Below, in pieces: positions 45,533-54,673 of a DNA stretch of 64,000 nucleotides. Origin of the DNA: Mageeibacillus indolicus UPII9-5. GTDB lineage: Bacteria; Bacillota; Clostridia; Saccharofermentanales; Fastidiosipilaceae. Numbering within the stretch: the first letter of the stretch is position 1; each line of letters begins with the position of its first letter. The DNA lies in assembly GCF_000025225.2 (NCBI RefSeq), contig NC_013895.2, positions 1,054,001 through 1,118,000 on the forward strand. The letters are read 5' to 3'. Both the position numbers and the translations under genes were made by a program. The notes below the pieces were generated by a model. That model was not told where the DNA came from. It made no database searches and saw only the letters and a program-made list of their open reading frames with translations.

Positions 45533-46822
45533 TTAATCCGTCACTGTTTCACTCTGGTTATCGTTTTTATCGGCACTTGTTTCAGCATGTGCAGCCGCTG
45601 CTCTCAATTCTCGCAATGTTTCGCGGCGATTGACAATTACCGCGCAGCTGGCGTCTCCCGTTATATTGACAACCGTCCTGCCCATATCGAAGATTCGATC
45701 GATTCCGGCTACCAAGGCTATTCCTTCCACCGGCAATCCGACACTTTGCAAAACCATCGCCAGCATAATCATCCCTGATCCAGGGGTTCCTGCGGTACCT
45801 ATACTTGCTAAAGTAGCGGTCAAGACAATGGTAAGTAATTGGCTTGCCGACAAATCTATTCCGTAGCAGGCCGCGATAAAGACTGCGCAAACACCTTGGT
45901 AAATAGCAGTTCCGTCCATGTTTATCGTTGCTCCTAAAGGAAGAACGAAGCTGACAATATCTTTTCTTATTTTCAAGTTTTTTTCCAAACAAGACGCATT
46001 AATAGGTAAAGTTCCGACAGAAGATGCACTAGAAAAAGCGAAGATCATAGCCGGCATAAGGGCTTGAAAGAATTTGCGGGGAGAAGTTTTTCCTAAAGCC
46101 TTAACGGTAAATGAGTAAACAACGGTCAAATGAACGATATAAGCTATATATGCTGCCAGTAAAACCATTGTCAAAGATCCGATTACCTGAGCACCGTTAG
46201 CGGCAATAACCGGAGTTATCAAACAAAAGACGGCGTACGGGGATATTTTGACGATCATCTCCATTATGATCATGAATATGTCTTCAATCGAGCGATTGAT
46301 TTTAGCAAGCGGGGTACCCTTTTCTTTGGCAATTATAATCGCAAAACCTATTAAAAGAGAAATAACGATGGTTTGCAACATATTGGCTTCAACCAAAGGG
46401 CCTAAAACATTTTTTGGGAAAAGTCCTACCAAGGTTGACATGAAGCTGGTGGCTTTACCAGGATCGAACTTCAAATTTGTTGTTTGTAACAGTTGGAATG
46501 TTCCCTTAAAAAGATTGGCAAAAAGCAGTCCGCCGGCGACGGCAAAAGCCGTGGTTAAAGCATAGTAAATAATCGTACTTAAGCCGATCGTGCCTACCTT
46601 TCTTATATCTTTTAAGGAAATTACCCCATCTATGATAGAGGTTAAAACTAGCGGTACAACAACGAATTTCAATAAATTAAGGAAAATCTGCCCCAATGGT
46701 TTAAGATAAGAATTGGCAAAATCAACATGTCCTGTCTTCATTAAAACAAGGCCAAAAATTATGCCCAAAAAAAGAGCTATAAGAATTTGAATAGCTAGTG
46801 ACAGCTTAAACTTTTTTGTCAT
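45533..46822 (-). CDS. Dicarboxylate/amino acid:cation symporter (DAACS family)
   Basis: Sodium- or proton-coupled uptake of glutamate, aspartate or C4-dicarboxylates. 429 residues, eight membrane helices and two re-entrant loops. Family marks: FAFSSASSVGTLP (HP1), FVLPLGATINMDGTAIYQG (TM7 NMDGT), SIGTAGTPGSGMIML (HP2) and DRIFDMGRTVVNITGDA (TM8 substrate site). The Arg in DMGRT..N-I-T-G-D is the usual acidic-substrate residue. GGAGGAGG precedes ATG 46822. Single gene with its own promoter at 47031-47058. Confidence 0.94.
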   Translation of the reverse strand: MTKKFKLSLAIQILIALFLGIIFGLVLMKTGHVDFANSYLKPLGQIFLNLLKFVVVPLVLTSIIDGVISLKDIRKVGTIGLSTIIYYALTTAFAVAGGLLFANLFKGTFQLLQTTNLKFDPGKATSFMSTLVGLFPKNVLGPLVEANMLQTIVISLLIGFAIIIAKEKGTPLAKINRSIEDIFMIIMEMIVKISPYAVFCLITPVIAANGAQVIGSLTMVLLAAYIAYIVHLTVVYSFTVKALGKTSPRKFFQALMPAMIFAFSSASSVGTLPINASCLEKNLKIRKDIVSFVLPLGATINMDGTAIYQGVCAVFIAACYGIDLSASQLLTIVLTATLASIGTAGTPGSGMIMLAMVLQSVGLPVEGIALVAGIDRIFDMGRTVVNITGDASCAVIVNRRETLRELRAAAAHAETSADKNDNQSETVTD

Positions 46823-47030
46823 AGTCCCTCCTCCTATGCCAATATTGCATCATTGTGCGAAGTGCCGATTACCGCTACTGCTGGGGTTGTTGGAATCGCC
46901 TGGTTTTGCGTTATTGCCTGGATTCTTACTAGGCTACCTAGTGTCAACCGCCGCGGCAAGTTTCTCTTACTTCTTGTCTTTTACTCTTACTTTGTTTAGT
47001 TGATACTTTTGTTGCAACTCATTTCAATAC

Positions 47031-47058
47031 ATTATAGTATTAAATATTTTAAAAACAA
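47031..47058 (-). promoter_or_regulatory. Symporter gene promoter
   Basis: TTGTTT (47053-47058), 16-bp spacer, TATAAT (47031-47036) on the minus strand, in the 287-bp gap after hemZ. It implies a 200-base leader that holds no feature I recognise. Confidence 0.55.
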
Positions 47059-47109
47059 TACTTCTCTGCACTTATGCATAACAATCTCTAAATCGGACAA
47101 AATTCTTTA

Positions 47110-48768
47110 CTAAAAATGAACACTTTTTATCACATTATCATTCATTTGCCGGAACAGAATGATTTTCCGCTCGCTCATCTCGCGATGTCTCTCTATATAA
47201 GCTTGAATTGACCGCACATTTGGACTGCGTTCAACTTTGTCACCACTCACCGCCTTGCTCATAGCCCCAGCCCCAAAGGACAGTATTGACAAGCCGTCCC
47301 CCATCATGGCCAAGTTATAGCGATTACCGCAGCCTGGACGGGCATAGCCTAAATTTTCTAACCCGCCGACTCCATCTTTTTGCCGATACATGTAGTACGG
47401 AACCAACCAGAGTCGGTTGGCCAAGGCGCGTCCTTCTTCTTGCAAACTTTCCAACACTTTATTACGGCGATGAACCGCTCCTACATCCAACCAATCTTCT
47501 GCCTGCAACTTTAAGTTGGAAGCGCGTTTAATTGCCAGACTGTGTAGGGTAAAACTGTCTGGGGCCAAACTTTCCAATTTTTTTAGGGTATAACGCATGT
47601 CAGCCTCCGTCTCACCTGGCAATCCAAGGATAAGATCCATGTTTATATTGGTAAACGGCATTCGACGCGCCATTTCGTAAGTTGAGATAAGTTGCTCCAC
47701 CGTATGCTGACGATTGACCAAAGCGAGGGTGCGGTCATGGAAAGTCTGGGGATTAAGGCAAATCTTCTGAAAACCAGCTTCATATACGGCGGATAAAGCG
47801 GGCTGATCTACTCGATCCGGTCGGCCGGCCTCGAAGGTCAGCTCTGCGCCTGGAATAAATTCGATATTTCGATGAATAATTTGCCCAAGCCGCGCTATTT
47901 GCTCTGCCGAAAGTATGCCCGGAGTGCCACCACCAACATAAAGGGTGGAGATTTTAAACGGCAACTGCGCGAAAGTGAGTTCAATTTCTTCACTAAGTGC
48001 ATCAATATAGCGATTAATCAAATCATTGGGAGGATCTATTCCTTCATTAGTGCTGAAAGAACAGTACAGACATCTTGTGGGGCAAAAGGGAATGGCAATG
48101 TAAACCCCGCAGGTATCCGGCGGAAGCTGACGTAAAATATGCTGTTCTTCCCGCGCCGTAGTCAAGGCCAGCTGCGCTTTGAAAAGACTCACACCATAAT
48201 AACGAACCAGTAAATTTTCCGCTGCCGCGTGGTTCGGTGTAATTTTCATGGCTTCCGCAGCGATCAAAGTAGGTCTGATTCCGGTTAAGCTGCCCCAAGG
48301 GAATGTCTTGCCGGTAAGCTTACATAGGGCAAAGTACAGCAAACGCTTATTATCACGTTTAGGACGGCAAAATTCAGCCGGCTTTCCGACCAGACCGATT
48401 TGGATAAGTAAATTGAGGCTGTCATCTCGACAAGCCAAAAGCCTCGCTGAAGCTAAAACCGCGGCTCTATTTTCCGCTAAGTTAAGATTTAGGCAGGCAT
48501 CCGTTGTATTTAGGCAATCGCTTGTCCATCCGTGCATTCCGCTCAATTCGAATATGCGGCAGTCGTCATCTTCAGCCAAGATAGCCCACGTCAAATCTTC
48601 TGCGAACTCCTTTGCAGAGCCTTCAGCTAAATTATCTGCTAAATCAACCGCGAAACCAAGCAAGACGTTATTTGTCGGTTCAACAAGGCGCGTGCAAGTT
48701 CCAAAAAACAAACGCAGCAAATCTTGTATTCCATATGCATCAACTTCGGAATTAAAAAAAATTTTCAT
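47110..48768 (-). CDS. hemZ: Oxygen-independent coproporphyrinogen III oxidase-like HemZ
   Basis: Radical SAM protein of the HemN/HemZ class; HemZ is named for haem synthesis but its reaction in Firmicutes that lack haem genes is uncertain. About 552 residues from ATG 48768 (AGGG five bases ahead); an earlier start at 48792 would overlap the phosphatase gene. N-terminal 160 residues are HemZ-specific, then IPFCPTRCLYCSF with the C-x3-C-x2-C iron-sulfur motif, LYVGGGTPGILSAEQ, TFEAGRPDRV and NMDLILGLPGET. No other haem gene is in the window. Confidence 0.92.
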   Translation of the reverse strand: MKIFFNSEVDAYGIQDLLRLFFGTCTRLVEPTNNVLLGFAVDLADNLAEGSAKEFAEDLTWAILAEDDDCRIFELSGMHGWTSDCLNTTDACLNLNLAENRAAVLASARLLACRDDSLNLLIQIGLVGKPAEFCRPKRDNKRLLYFALCKLTGKTFPWGSLTGIRPTLIAAEAMKITPNHAAAENLLVRYYGVSLFKAQLALTTAREEQHILRQLPPDTCGVYIAIPFCPTRCLYCSFSTNEGIDPPNDLINRYIDALSEEIELTFAQLPFKISTLYVGGGTPGILSAEQIARLGQIIHRNIEFIPGAELTFEAGRPDRVDQPALSAVYEAGFQKICLNPQTFHDRTLALVNRQHTVEQLISTYEMARRMPFTNINMDLILGLPGETEADMRYTLKKLESLAPDSFTLHSLAIKRASNLKLQAEDWLDVGAVHRRNKVLESLQEEGRALANRLWLVPYYMYRQKDGVGGLENLGYARPGCGNRYNLAMMGDGLSILSFGAGAMSKAVSGDKVERSPNVRSIQAYIERHREMSERKIILFRQMNDNVIKSVHF

Positions 48769-48775
48769 TGCATCC

Positions 48776-49480
48776 CTACTTGCCTGCCACATTCAGAAAA
48801 GCAAAGATATCGGATGGCTTTATAGCCACGAAGTCTGCACCGGCTCGACGCAGCTCAGCTTCGCCACGGAATCCCCAGTCAACACCAATTCCGAGCATGC
48901 CGGCAGTTTTTGCAGTATAAACGTCGACATCCGAATCGCCGACCATCGCCCAGTTTTGTAAAGACAGGCCAGTTATTTCCTCAAGCTGCTGTGAATTTCG
49001 CAAGTCCGGCTTGGGCAAAAATCCCGCTTTCTGCCCGATAACGGCTCGCCACGGTATAAATGAGAAAAAATGTTCTACCAATATCTGAGCAAATTTATCC
49101 GGTTTATTCGTCAAAACAGCTACCGAATAATCGCATGCAACCAATCCTTTGAGCAACGGAATAATTCCTGGGTAAGGTTGGGTAGCGTCAGTCAAATGCT
49201 CGCGATAACGGGTGTCAAAGTCCGCCTGAAGGATATTGAATAAATCTTGGTGTTCAGCTTTTGTCCACGGCGGATCTTGTCGGGCAAAAATCCGCTCGAT
49301 GAGTTTAGGTATGCCCCCTCCCACCAAGTGGTTGTATTCCGACAAATTTCGCGGTGTCAACCCGTTTTTGGCCAGAGCAAAATTCATAGCGGCTGCGAGA
49401 TCTGTTATTGTATTCAGCAAAGTTCCATCAAGGTCGAAAGCAATCGCTTTGATTTTTCCGGACGTTTTGAATTCATTCAT
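48776..49480 (-). CDS. HAD-family phosphoglycolate phosphatase-like hydrolase
   Basis: 234 residues. HAD motif I AFDLDGTLLNT with the nucleophile Asp, motif II VLTNKPDKFAQ, motif III Lys in KPDLRNSQQL, and motif IV MVGDSDVDVYTAKTAGM; cap domain of Gph type. Likely removes phosphate from 2-phosphoglycolate or a pyrimidine nucleotide; the family is promiscuous. Its ATG overlaps the sepF stop by four bases, and hemZ begins eight bases after its stop on the coding strand. Confidence 0.88.
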   Translation of the reverse strand: MNEFKTSGKIKAIAFDLDGTLLNTITDLAAAMNFALAKNGLTPRNLSEYNHLVGGGIPKLIERIFARQDPPWTKAEHQDLFNILQADFDTRYREHLTDATQPYPGIIPLLKGLVACDYSVAVLTNKPDKFAQILVEHFFSFIPWRAVIGQKAGFLPKPDLRNSQQLEEITGLSLQNWAMVGDSDVDVYTAKTAGMLGIGVDWGFRGEAELRRAGADFVAIKPSDIFAFLNVAGK

Positions 49481-50031
49481 CTTTCCATATCATTCTCAGA
49501 ACGATAGCGTTTCTCTTCTTCGTTCATACCATTAATCATAACCACTGAGCGCGGCGTAAGGACAAAAATATATTTGCTCACCTGCTGAAATCCGGCTGAG
49601 AGCGCACTTGCACCGCCACTGATGAAACAATAGGCTAGTTCGGAGCTTTTTTCATCCATTCCTTCGAAATTACAAATTACAGAATTATTATTTCTCACTT
49701 GTGCTATGATATTGCGCGCTGCCTCCAAGCTATACGGTTGCAAACTGACAATACGATGATTGTACATGGTATCCGGCGCAGCAGCTTCGGTTTCGGTCGG
49801 ATTCGTCCTATACGAGCGGCGATTCCAAGCGGCATTTCGATTCGGCAATTCATTTAAACGCATATCTTCAGCATTTACGTTTACTTCATAGGCAGGTCTG
49901 TGTTCGTTGTCTTCCATATCCACATCATTAAATACCGTGTTCTTGATACGGTTGAATATTCTGGTGGTCAATTTTTCTGACCGGACGGGTTCATCATAAA
50001 CATTGTTAACTTCAGTCATACTGACAGCCAT
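49477..50031 (-). CDS. sepF: Cell division protein SepF
   Basis: Anchors FtsZ rings to the membrane and bends FtsZ bundles in Gram-positives. 184 residues: a short N-terminal amphipathic stretch, a polar linker (residues 40-90) and the SepF core, RIVSLQPYSLEAARNIIAQVRNNNSVICNFEGMD (in part), with DFISGGASALSAGFQQVS-type CFISGGASALSAGFQQV and IFVLTPRSVVM. Usual partners yggS and the HlyD-like gene lie just upstream. Confidence 0.95.
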   Translation of the reverse strand: MAVSMTEVNNVYDEPVRSEKLTTRIFNRIKNTVFNDVDMEDNEHRPAYEVNVNAEDMRLNELPNRNAAWNRRSYRTNPTETEAAAPDTMYNHRIVSLQPYSLEAARNIIAQVRNNNSVICNFEGMDEKSSELAYCFISGGASALSAGFQQVSKYIFVLTPRSVVMINGMNEEEKRYRSENDMER

Positions 50032-50234
50032 ATCGTATCACCTCAAATAAATTCTTCATACACCTTAAAATATTTGCGGTGTTTAGTCAATCTGATGTTA
50101 AGCAATATAATATATGTTTTATAAATTAAAACTACATATAGGATAGGCAATATTGGCATTACTATCGTTTTAGGCTTAATCAAAACACAATATTAGTTAT
50201 TATATTGTATTTCTTTTGTAATTATATTTTAATA

Positions 50235-51215
50235 TTATTCAGCTGGATGAATCACTCTAGGGCCGAGTAAAACCGTACCTAATCTTATCATAGTAGCTCC
50301 GGCTTCAATCGCCAATGGATAATCATGACTCATGCCCATGCTAAGTTCTCGTAAATTGACGGCTTTGTTCAATTCAGGCGTATCGGACCAGGGGTGACTT
50401 TTATTCAAATGATCACGCAGATTTCTGACACCGTTGAATATTTCAATCAAAGCAGCCGGGGCTGCGTCTTTCGGTGCCACGGTCATCAAGCCGTCAATAC
50501 GTATATTACTCACATCTCCCGGCTTCAAGCTGCTTAAAATTTCCGCAATGGCGGTAGGCGCAAACCCGTGTTTTGAGGTCTCACCACTGTAGTTTACTTC
50601 GAGCAAAACGGGTTGGCAAAAAGCATCCGCGCCAGCCTGAGCCAGTTTGGCCGCTCTAGCATTAATAGCCAGCAACAGTTCAAGCGAATCAACTGAATGA
50701 ATAAGGCAAGTTTTTCCGACGGCATATTTAACCTTGTTTTTTTGCAGGCTGCCGATAAGATGCCAGTTGATCGGGTTATCGGCAACGACGTTGGCCTGAG
50801 TCTGACCTGGACGACCTGAATTTTCCGATGCCGCCTCTCTCAACTCGATCTCCGCTCTCTTCCCCGGCCCAGCCGCCAAATCAAATTCCGTCAATTCGGC
50901 CTGTTTGCTCAACATCTCTTGGCAACGGTTCTCGCCCCAATCGTAAATCTCCAGTTCTAACAATGGCTTAATTTCCTCTAAGCTTTTGGTTTTAGTTACC
51001 GCAATTAGCCGCACCTCACGCGGATCGCGCTTGGCTGCAGCACACGCGGCGACAATTTTTTGCTGAACCACGTCTAAGCGCTCACGCAACAAATCCGTAT
51101 AAGCAGGTCCACTGCATACCGATTTACTGCTTGCCGCTTCATTACTTATCGTTTCATTATTTACCGTGCCGATGTTTATCTCTTCGTTTTTCATCATTTC
51201 ATTCAAGTTTGTCAC
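50235..51215 (-). CDS. YggS/PLPBP family pyridoxal phosphate homeostasis protein
   Basis: Non-catalytic PLP-binding barrel that buffers pyridoxal phosphate. 326 residues against about 230: the N-terminus carries some 45 extra residues (polar, Asn and Glu rich) and an insert of about 35 lies after the first third (ELTEFDLAAGPGKRAEIEL region). Core marks are kept: RLIAVTKTKS with the PLP lysine, DWGENRCQEML, WHLIGSLQKNKVKY, LELVNYSGETSKHG-type LEVNYSGETSKHGF, and LSMGMSHDYPLAIEAGATMIR in part. Start overlaps the HlyD-like stop by 17 bases. Members next to sepF are the norm in Firmicutes. Confidence 0.88.
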   Translation of the reverse strand: MTNLNEMMKNEEINIGTVNNETISNEAASSKSVCSGPAYTDLLRERLDVVQQKIVAACAAAKRDPREVRLIAVTKTKSLEEIKPLLELEIYDWGENRCQEMLSKQAELTEFDLAAGPGKRAEIELREAASENSGRPGQTQANVVADNPINWHLIGSLQKNKVKYAVGKTCLIHSVDSLELLLAINARAAKLAQAGADAFCQPVLLEVNYSGETSKHGFAPTAIAEILSSLKPGDVSNIRIDGLMTVAPKDAAPAALIEIFNGVRNLRDHLNKSHPWSDTPELNKAVNLRELSMGMSHDYPLAIEAGATMIRLGTVLLGPRVIHPAE

Positions 51216-52899
51216 CCTCTTTTATTCCGGCCGGATTCTGCACAACCAAACTACCAGCCGTTATCTTGGCGTCCTCGTTCAAGGGCGTCACCACTGCTTT
51301 ATCGCCACTTCTAATACCGACTTTAACTTTCGCAAAATGAGCAAAGCCTGACTGCACCACGGCCATTTCCCCCAGATCAGACTCGTTGCCAGAAAACTTC
51401 AGGGCAGAAAAAGGAACGATCAAGCCTTGTTCCGCCGAAACCCTTAATTGAATATTGACACGGCGTTCGCGCAGTAAGCCTTCAACTTTCTTTTCTGTAC
51501 GTATAAACAAATACGTTCCGCCGTTCGCCGGCAAACGATGCGTAATCCTGCAATCTTTCAACTCATATTTCATATCAGGAAGATATATATCTACTTTATC
51601 ATCATTGAAATTTCCCAGATCTTTTTCTTTTACTAAAACGGCAAAATATTGATAAAGTCCGTTGACCATGCGAATTACTGGATGATCTTTGGCAGTTTGA
51701 CCGGAAATATCACTGAAATCGGAGTTGGCTTTAAAAATTTCCTGCAAATTATCGCCGGTGATTGTGTCGATCTTGTCCCCAGGCAATTTGTCCTCAAATC
51801 CGTCGACACTGAAAGTTGCCAAACCGGCCACCCCCGCTTTTATGACGCGCGATTTCTTGGTTAGTTCACGTTCTAGCCTATCTCTGGTTGTCGTCAAATC
51901 TTTTAGCACGGGATCATTAAAACTTATTTTTTTCAGCTCACGATTTCGATTTTCAAGCACGGAATTTATTCTAAGTCCTGCCGCCTTCGCTTCTCGTACC
52001 TCGCCTCCGGCCGCTGCTACAGCTATTGAACGCACAAGTTCTCGCAAGGAATCTTCAGATTTGTTGTAAATTTTCTGGGCATCTTCGGACTGGCCCAAGC
52101 TAATCAATTCCATCTCGCGTCCGCTTATTTTTTGTAAAACGTCATTAAGTTGGCCACGAATTGGCGCGATGTCCTCTGCTGAAATCAACGCCAGTTTTTG
52201 TCCATAGGCTACGCGCTCCCCCTCGCCGGCTAGGGGTTGAACAAAACCATCCGCCGCGGCTTTTTCCACCTTTTCATTTCTGATAACAATTGCTTTTCCG
52301 TCCACTGTGCGATACAAAGTTCCTGAAGTTATAAATCTTAAGCCGGTTTGATTAGCACTGCGGTTGACGATTAGTCGGATGAGAACAAATGTAAGTATCA
52401 GCGTTAGTAAAATCAAACTCAACAAAATGCCGGCGCGGAAGCGCACGCGACGTTGGCGGCGCATTCGATGTCGTCTAAGCTCACGCTGTTCAGCAGCCCG
52501 TCGTTCGCGTTCGGCAACAGTTTGCACATCATAATCTGTTTCGCTGTTAGGTGAAGCGGTTTGTCTTGGGTAAGCAGCATTCGGCTGATCTAACCGATTG
52601 TCGCGGTAGTCAGCGACAAATTGACTTTGACGTTCGGTGGAAGCGGATTTTTTTTGCCACCACAAATCGGCCGCCGACATATATTTGTCGGAATCCGGCT
52701 TGCCAGAGTCGCTGCCAAGAAAGGTAAAATCGTCAGACAGACGGTCGAATTCATGCTCGAACCGGCCGACCTTGTGCGACTCGGAATATTGCTCGGTTCG
52801 ATAATCGGTCTGACGTTTGTCGCGGCGTTCCGATTCACCGCCGGCTCGTTTGCCGGAGCGGCCCGCATTATATAGAAAGTCATCTTGTTTATTTGACAT
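51199..52899 (-). CDS. HlyD-like membrane protein with long cytoplasmic N-terminus
   Basis: About 566 residues from ATG 52899, which has GAGGTGAAA ahead (an upstream start at 52923 has none). Residues 1-155 are charged and low-complexity, full of Arg, Asp and Glu; one membrane segment follows (ILLSLILLTLILTFVLIRLIV), then an outside part with a biotinyl-lipoyl-like pair (ADGFVQPLAGEGERVAYGQKL), a coiled coil near 260-330 and a beta-rich end. Members of this family lie next to sepF and yggS in many Clostridia and are called HlyD-like; role in division or envelope is inferred. Confidence 0.7.
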   Translation of the reverse strand: MSNKQDDFLYNAGRSGKRAGGESERRDKRQTDYRTEQYSESHKVGRFEHEFDRLSDDFTFLGSDSGKPDSDKYMSAADLWWQKKSASTERQSQFVADYRDNRLDQPNAAYPRQTASPNSETDYDVQTVAERERRAAEQRELRRHRMRRQRRVRFRAGILLSLILLTLILTFVLIRLIVNRSANQTGLRFITSGTLYRTVDGKAIVIRNEKVEKAAADGFVQPLAGEGERVAYGQKLALISAEDIAPIRGQLNDVLQKISGREMELISLGQSEDAQKIYNKSEDSLRELVRSIAVAAAGGEVREAKAAGLRINSVLENRNRELKKISFNDPVLKDLTTTRDRLERELTKKSRVIKAGVAGLATFSVDGFEDKLPGDKIDTITGDNLQEIFKANSDFSDISGQTAKDHPVIRMVNGLYQYFAVLVKEKDLGNFNDDKVDIYLPDMKYELKDCRITHRLPANGGTYLFIRTEKKVEGLLRERRVNIQLRVSAEQGLIVPFSALKFSGNESDLGEMAVVQSGFAHFAKVKVGIRSGDKAVVTPLNEDAKITAGSLVVQNPAGIKEGDKLE

Positions 52900-53012
52900 T
52901 TTCACCTCAAAATCAATGCACACCTATTTATAACAATATATTTTACAACGCTGCAGCAACTTGCTCAGCTACCCTAGCCGCACTTTTACCCGCCGCAAGC
53001 CCAGCATTTGAC

Positions 53013-54326
53013 TCAGTTGTTCGCGCTACGCTTTTGCTCCGCTATTTTTTGCACCGCCAACAGAGCGGCAAGTTTAACATTTTCATATACCAAACCGCCC
53101 TGCATGAAAGCGGTAAATGGAGGTTTAACCGGTCCGTCTGCGCTAAGTTCAATAGAAGCACCCTGCACAAAAGCCCCTGCTGCCATGATAACCTCACAAT
53201 CATAGCCCGGCATAGCCCACGGTTCCGGAGTTACGTAGGAATCGATCGGAGAAGCCGCCTGAACAGCTCGGCAAAACTGCAACATCGGTTCGCGCGCATT
53301 AAATGTAATAGTCTGAATTATATCATATCTTTCTTCTTCAGCTGAAGGCGAGCTTTTAAAACCGGCCTCGGCAAAAACAGCCGCCGCCAACGCCAAACCC
53401 TTGAGGCATTCGGTAACAACATGTGGCGCCATATAAAATCCCTGGGCTAACGACCTTGTCTGACCCAGCATCGGCCCGACATGCAGACCTAACCCGGGTG
53501 CATACAAACGATTGGCAACCAATTCAACCAAATCACCTTTTCCAACTACATAAGCTCCGGTAGCCGCCAAACCCCCCCCCGGATTTTTAATTAATGAGCC
53601 TACAGCTAAGTCAGATCCTAGGTCGGTCGGCTCAGCTTTTTCCGTAAATTCGCCGTAACAGTTGTCGGTCATACATATAATTTTATCATTTAGTGCATGC
53701 ACAGCCGCAAAAGCTTCAGCCAAAGCATAGACGGACAAAGCCGGTCGCGATCCATAGCCGCGCGAACGTTGAAACAGTACCACTTTGGTCGCTGGATTGA
53801 TGGCAGCCAAAATGCCTTGAAGGTCAATCGTACCGTCAGCATTTAATTCGACTTGCTTAAAAGTAACGCCGAAATCACGAAGTGAACCAGTGTCGTGTCC
53901 ATGGCCAGGGGTTGTCGCAGCCTCCGCGGAAGCAGTCCCTGCGCCTATCACTTGTCGCAAAGTATCATAAGGCGCACCAGTAGCCGCCAAAAGTTCATCT
54001 CCAGGACGCAAAATAGCAGATAAAGTTAGGCTTAAAGCCTGGGTAGCTGAACAAAGTTGCGGTCGCACCAGAGCCTTTTCGGTGCCAAAAACTTTAGCGT
54101 AGACTGTCTCCAGCTGTTCGCGTCCCATATCGTCATAGCCGTAACCCGTAGTACCGGCAAAGCCGGCCTCAGAAAATCTGGCTTCCTGCATAGCATGGAG
54201 GACTTTTAGTTGGTTGTATTCGCGCAAATCATCTAAACGTTTAAATACTTTTGCTAATGATTTCTCGATCTCTTTCGCTTTTTCGACAAAGGATTTATCT
54301 ATCCCCCATAAAGCGTAGTTATCCAT
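53013..54326 (-). CDS. Methionine gamma-lyase family PLP enzyme (aluminium-resistance type)
   Basis: 437 residues of a PLP fold type I family found in Firmicutes (YnbB-like). PYDTLRQVIG and GYGYDDMGREQLE at the front, the cofactor Asp region CMTDNCYGEFTEKAEP, and the Schiff-base lysine in SLIKNPGGGLAATGAY. The carbon-sulfur lyase role is by family name only. The open frame starts with GTG at 54365; ATG 54326 (AGGAG 11 bases ahead, MDNYALWGIDKSF) matches family N-termini better. The stop is 114 bp before the HlyD-like start. Confidence 0.85.
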   Translation of the reverse strand: MDNYALWGIDKSFVEKAKEIEKSLAKVFKRLDDLREYNQLKVLHAMQEARFSEAGFAGTTGYGYDDMGREQLETVYAKVFGTEKALVRPQLCSATQALSLTLSAILRPGDELLAATGAPYDTLRQVIGAGTASAEAATTPGHGHDTGSLRDFGVTFKQVELNADGTIDLQGILAAINPATKVVLFQRSRGYGSRPALSVYALAEAFAAVHALNDKIICMTDNCYGEFTEKAEPTDLGSDLAVGSLIKNPGGGLAATGAYVVGKGDLVELVANRLYAPGLGLHVGPMLGQTRSLAQGFYMAPHVVTECLKGLALAAAVFAEAGFKSSPSAEEERYDIIQTITFNAREPMLQFCRAVQAASPIDSYVTPEPWAMPGYDCEVIMAAGAFVQGASIELSADGPVKPPFTAFMQGGLVYENVKLAALLAVQKIAEQKRSANN

Positions 54327-54402
54327 ATAACGAGTTTCTCCTATCAGTTTAAAATTTCCGGCCACTTTCGAAGTTTAACTTTCCAGGCTGCCGACGCGTT
54401 GC

Positions 54403-54431
54403 TTGACAAACCTCAGCCAAAGTTATATGCT
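54403..54431 (+). promoter_or_regulatory. tRNA-Thr promoter
   Basis: TTGACA (54403-54408), 17-bp spacer, TATGCT (54426-54431), 20 bases before the tRNA. Confidence 0.8.
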
Positions 54432-54451
54432 ATCTTGCGTATATCGCAGTT

Positions 54452-54527
54452 GCTAATGTGGCTCAGATGGTAGAGCAGCTCACTCGTAATGAGCAGGTCG
54501 CGGGTTCGAGTCCCGCCATTAGCTCCA
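54452..54527 (+). tRNA. tRNA-Thr (anticodon CGT)
   Basis: Acceptor GCTAATG with CATTAGC, D arm GCTC/GAGC, anticodon stem GCTCA/TGAGC with loop CTCGTAA giving anticodon CGT, T arm GCGGGTTCGAGTCCCGC. Discriminator T and CCA encoded. Reads ACG codons. Confidence 0.96.
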
Positions 54528-54532
54528 TATTA

Positions 54533-54564
54533 AAAGCCTTAAATCAGAAGATTTAAGGCTTTTT
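54533..54564 (+). terminator. tRNA-Thr terminator
   Basis: AAAGCCTTAAATC (54533-54545) with GATTTAAGGCTTT (54550-54562), four-base loop, then TT. A 13-bp perfect stem directly after the tRNA; being symmetric it may also act for arcA, which converges on it from the right. Confidence 0.93.
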
Positions 54565-54673
54565 CATATTACCACATTTACCCGAGCAGAACAATTAATC
54601 ACCCGGTTTCTGTCGGCAGTTAGCCTTGATTTTCTCAACGCCCCAGCCATATCGTTGCGGTTCGCTGGCCGTT

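Noticed and set aside
48248-48961. 237-codon plus-strand frame opposite hemZ and the HAD gene
   Set aside because: Antisense shadow of two clear genes; its composition follows their codons and it spans their junction.
52590-52883. Frames on both strands within the HlyD-like N-terminus
   Set aside because: Low-complexity coding DNA keeps several frames open; only the frame continuous with the membrane and beta-rich part is credible.
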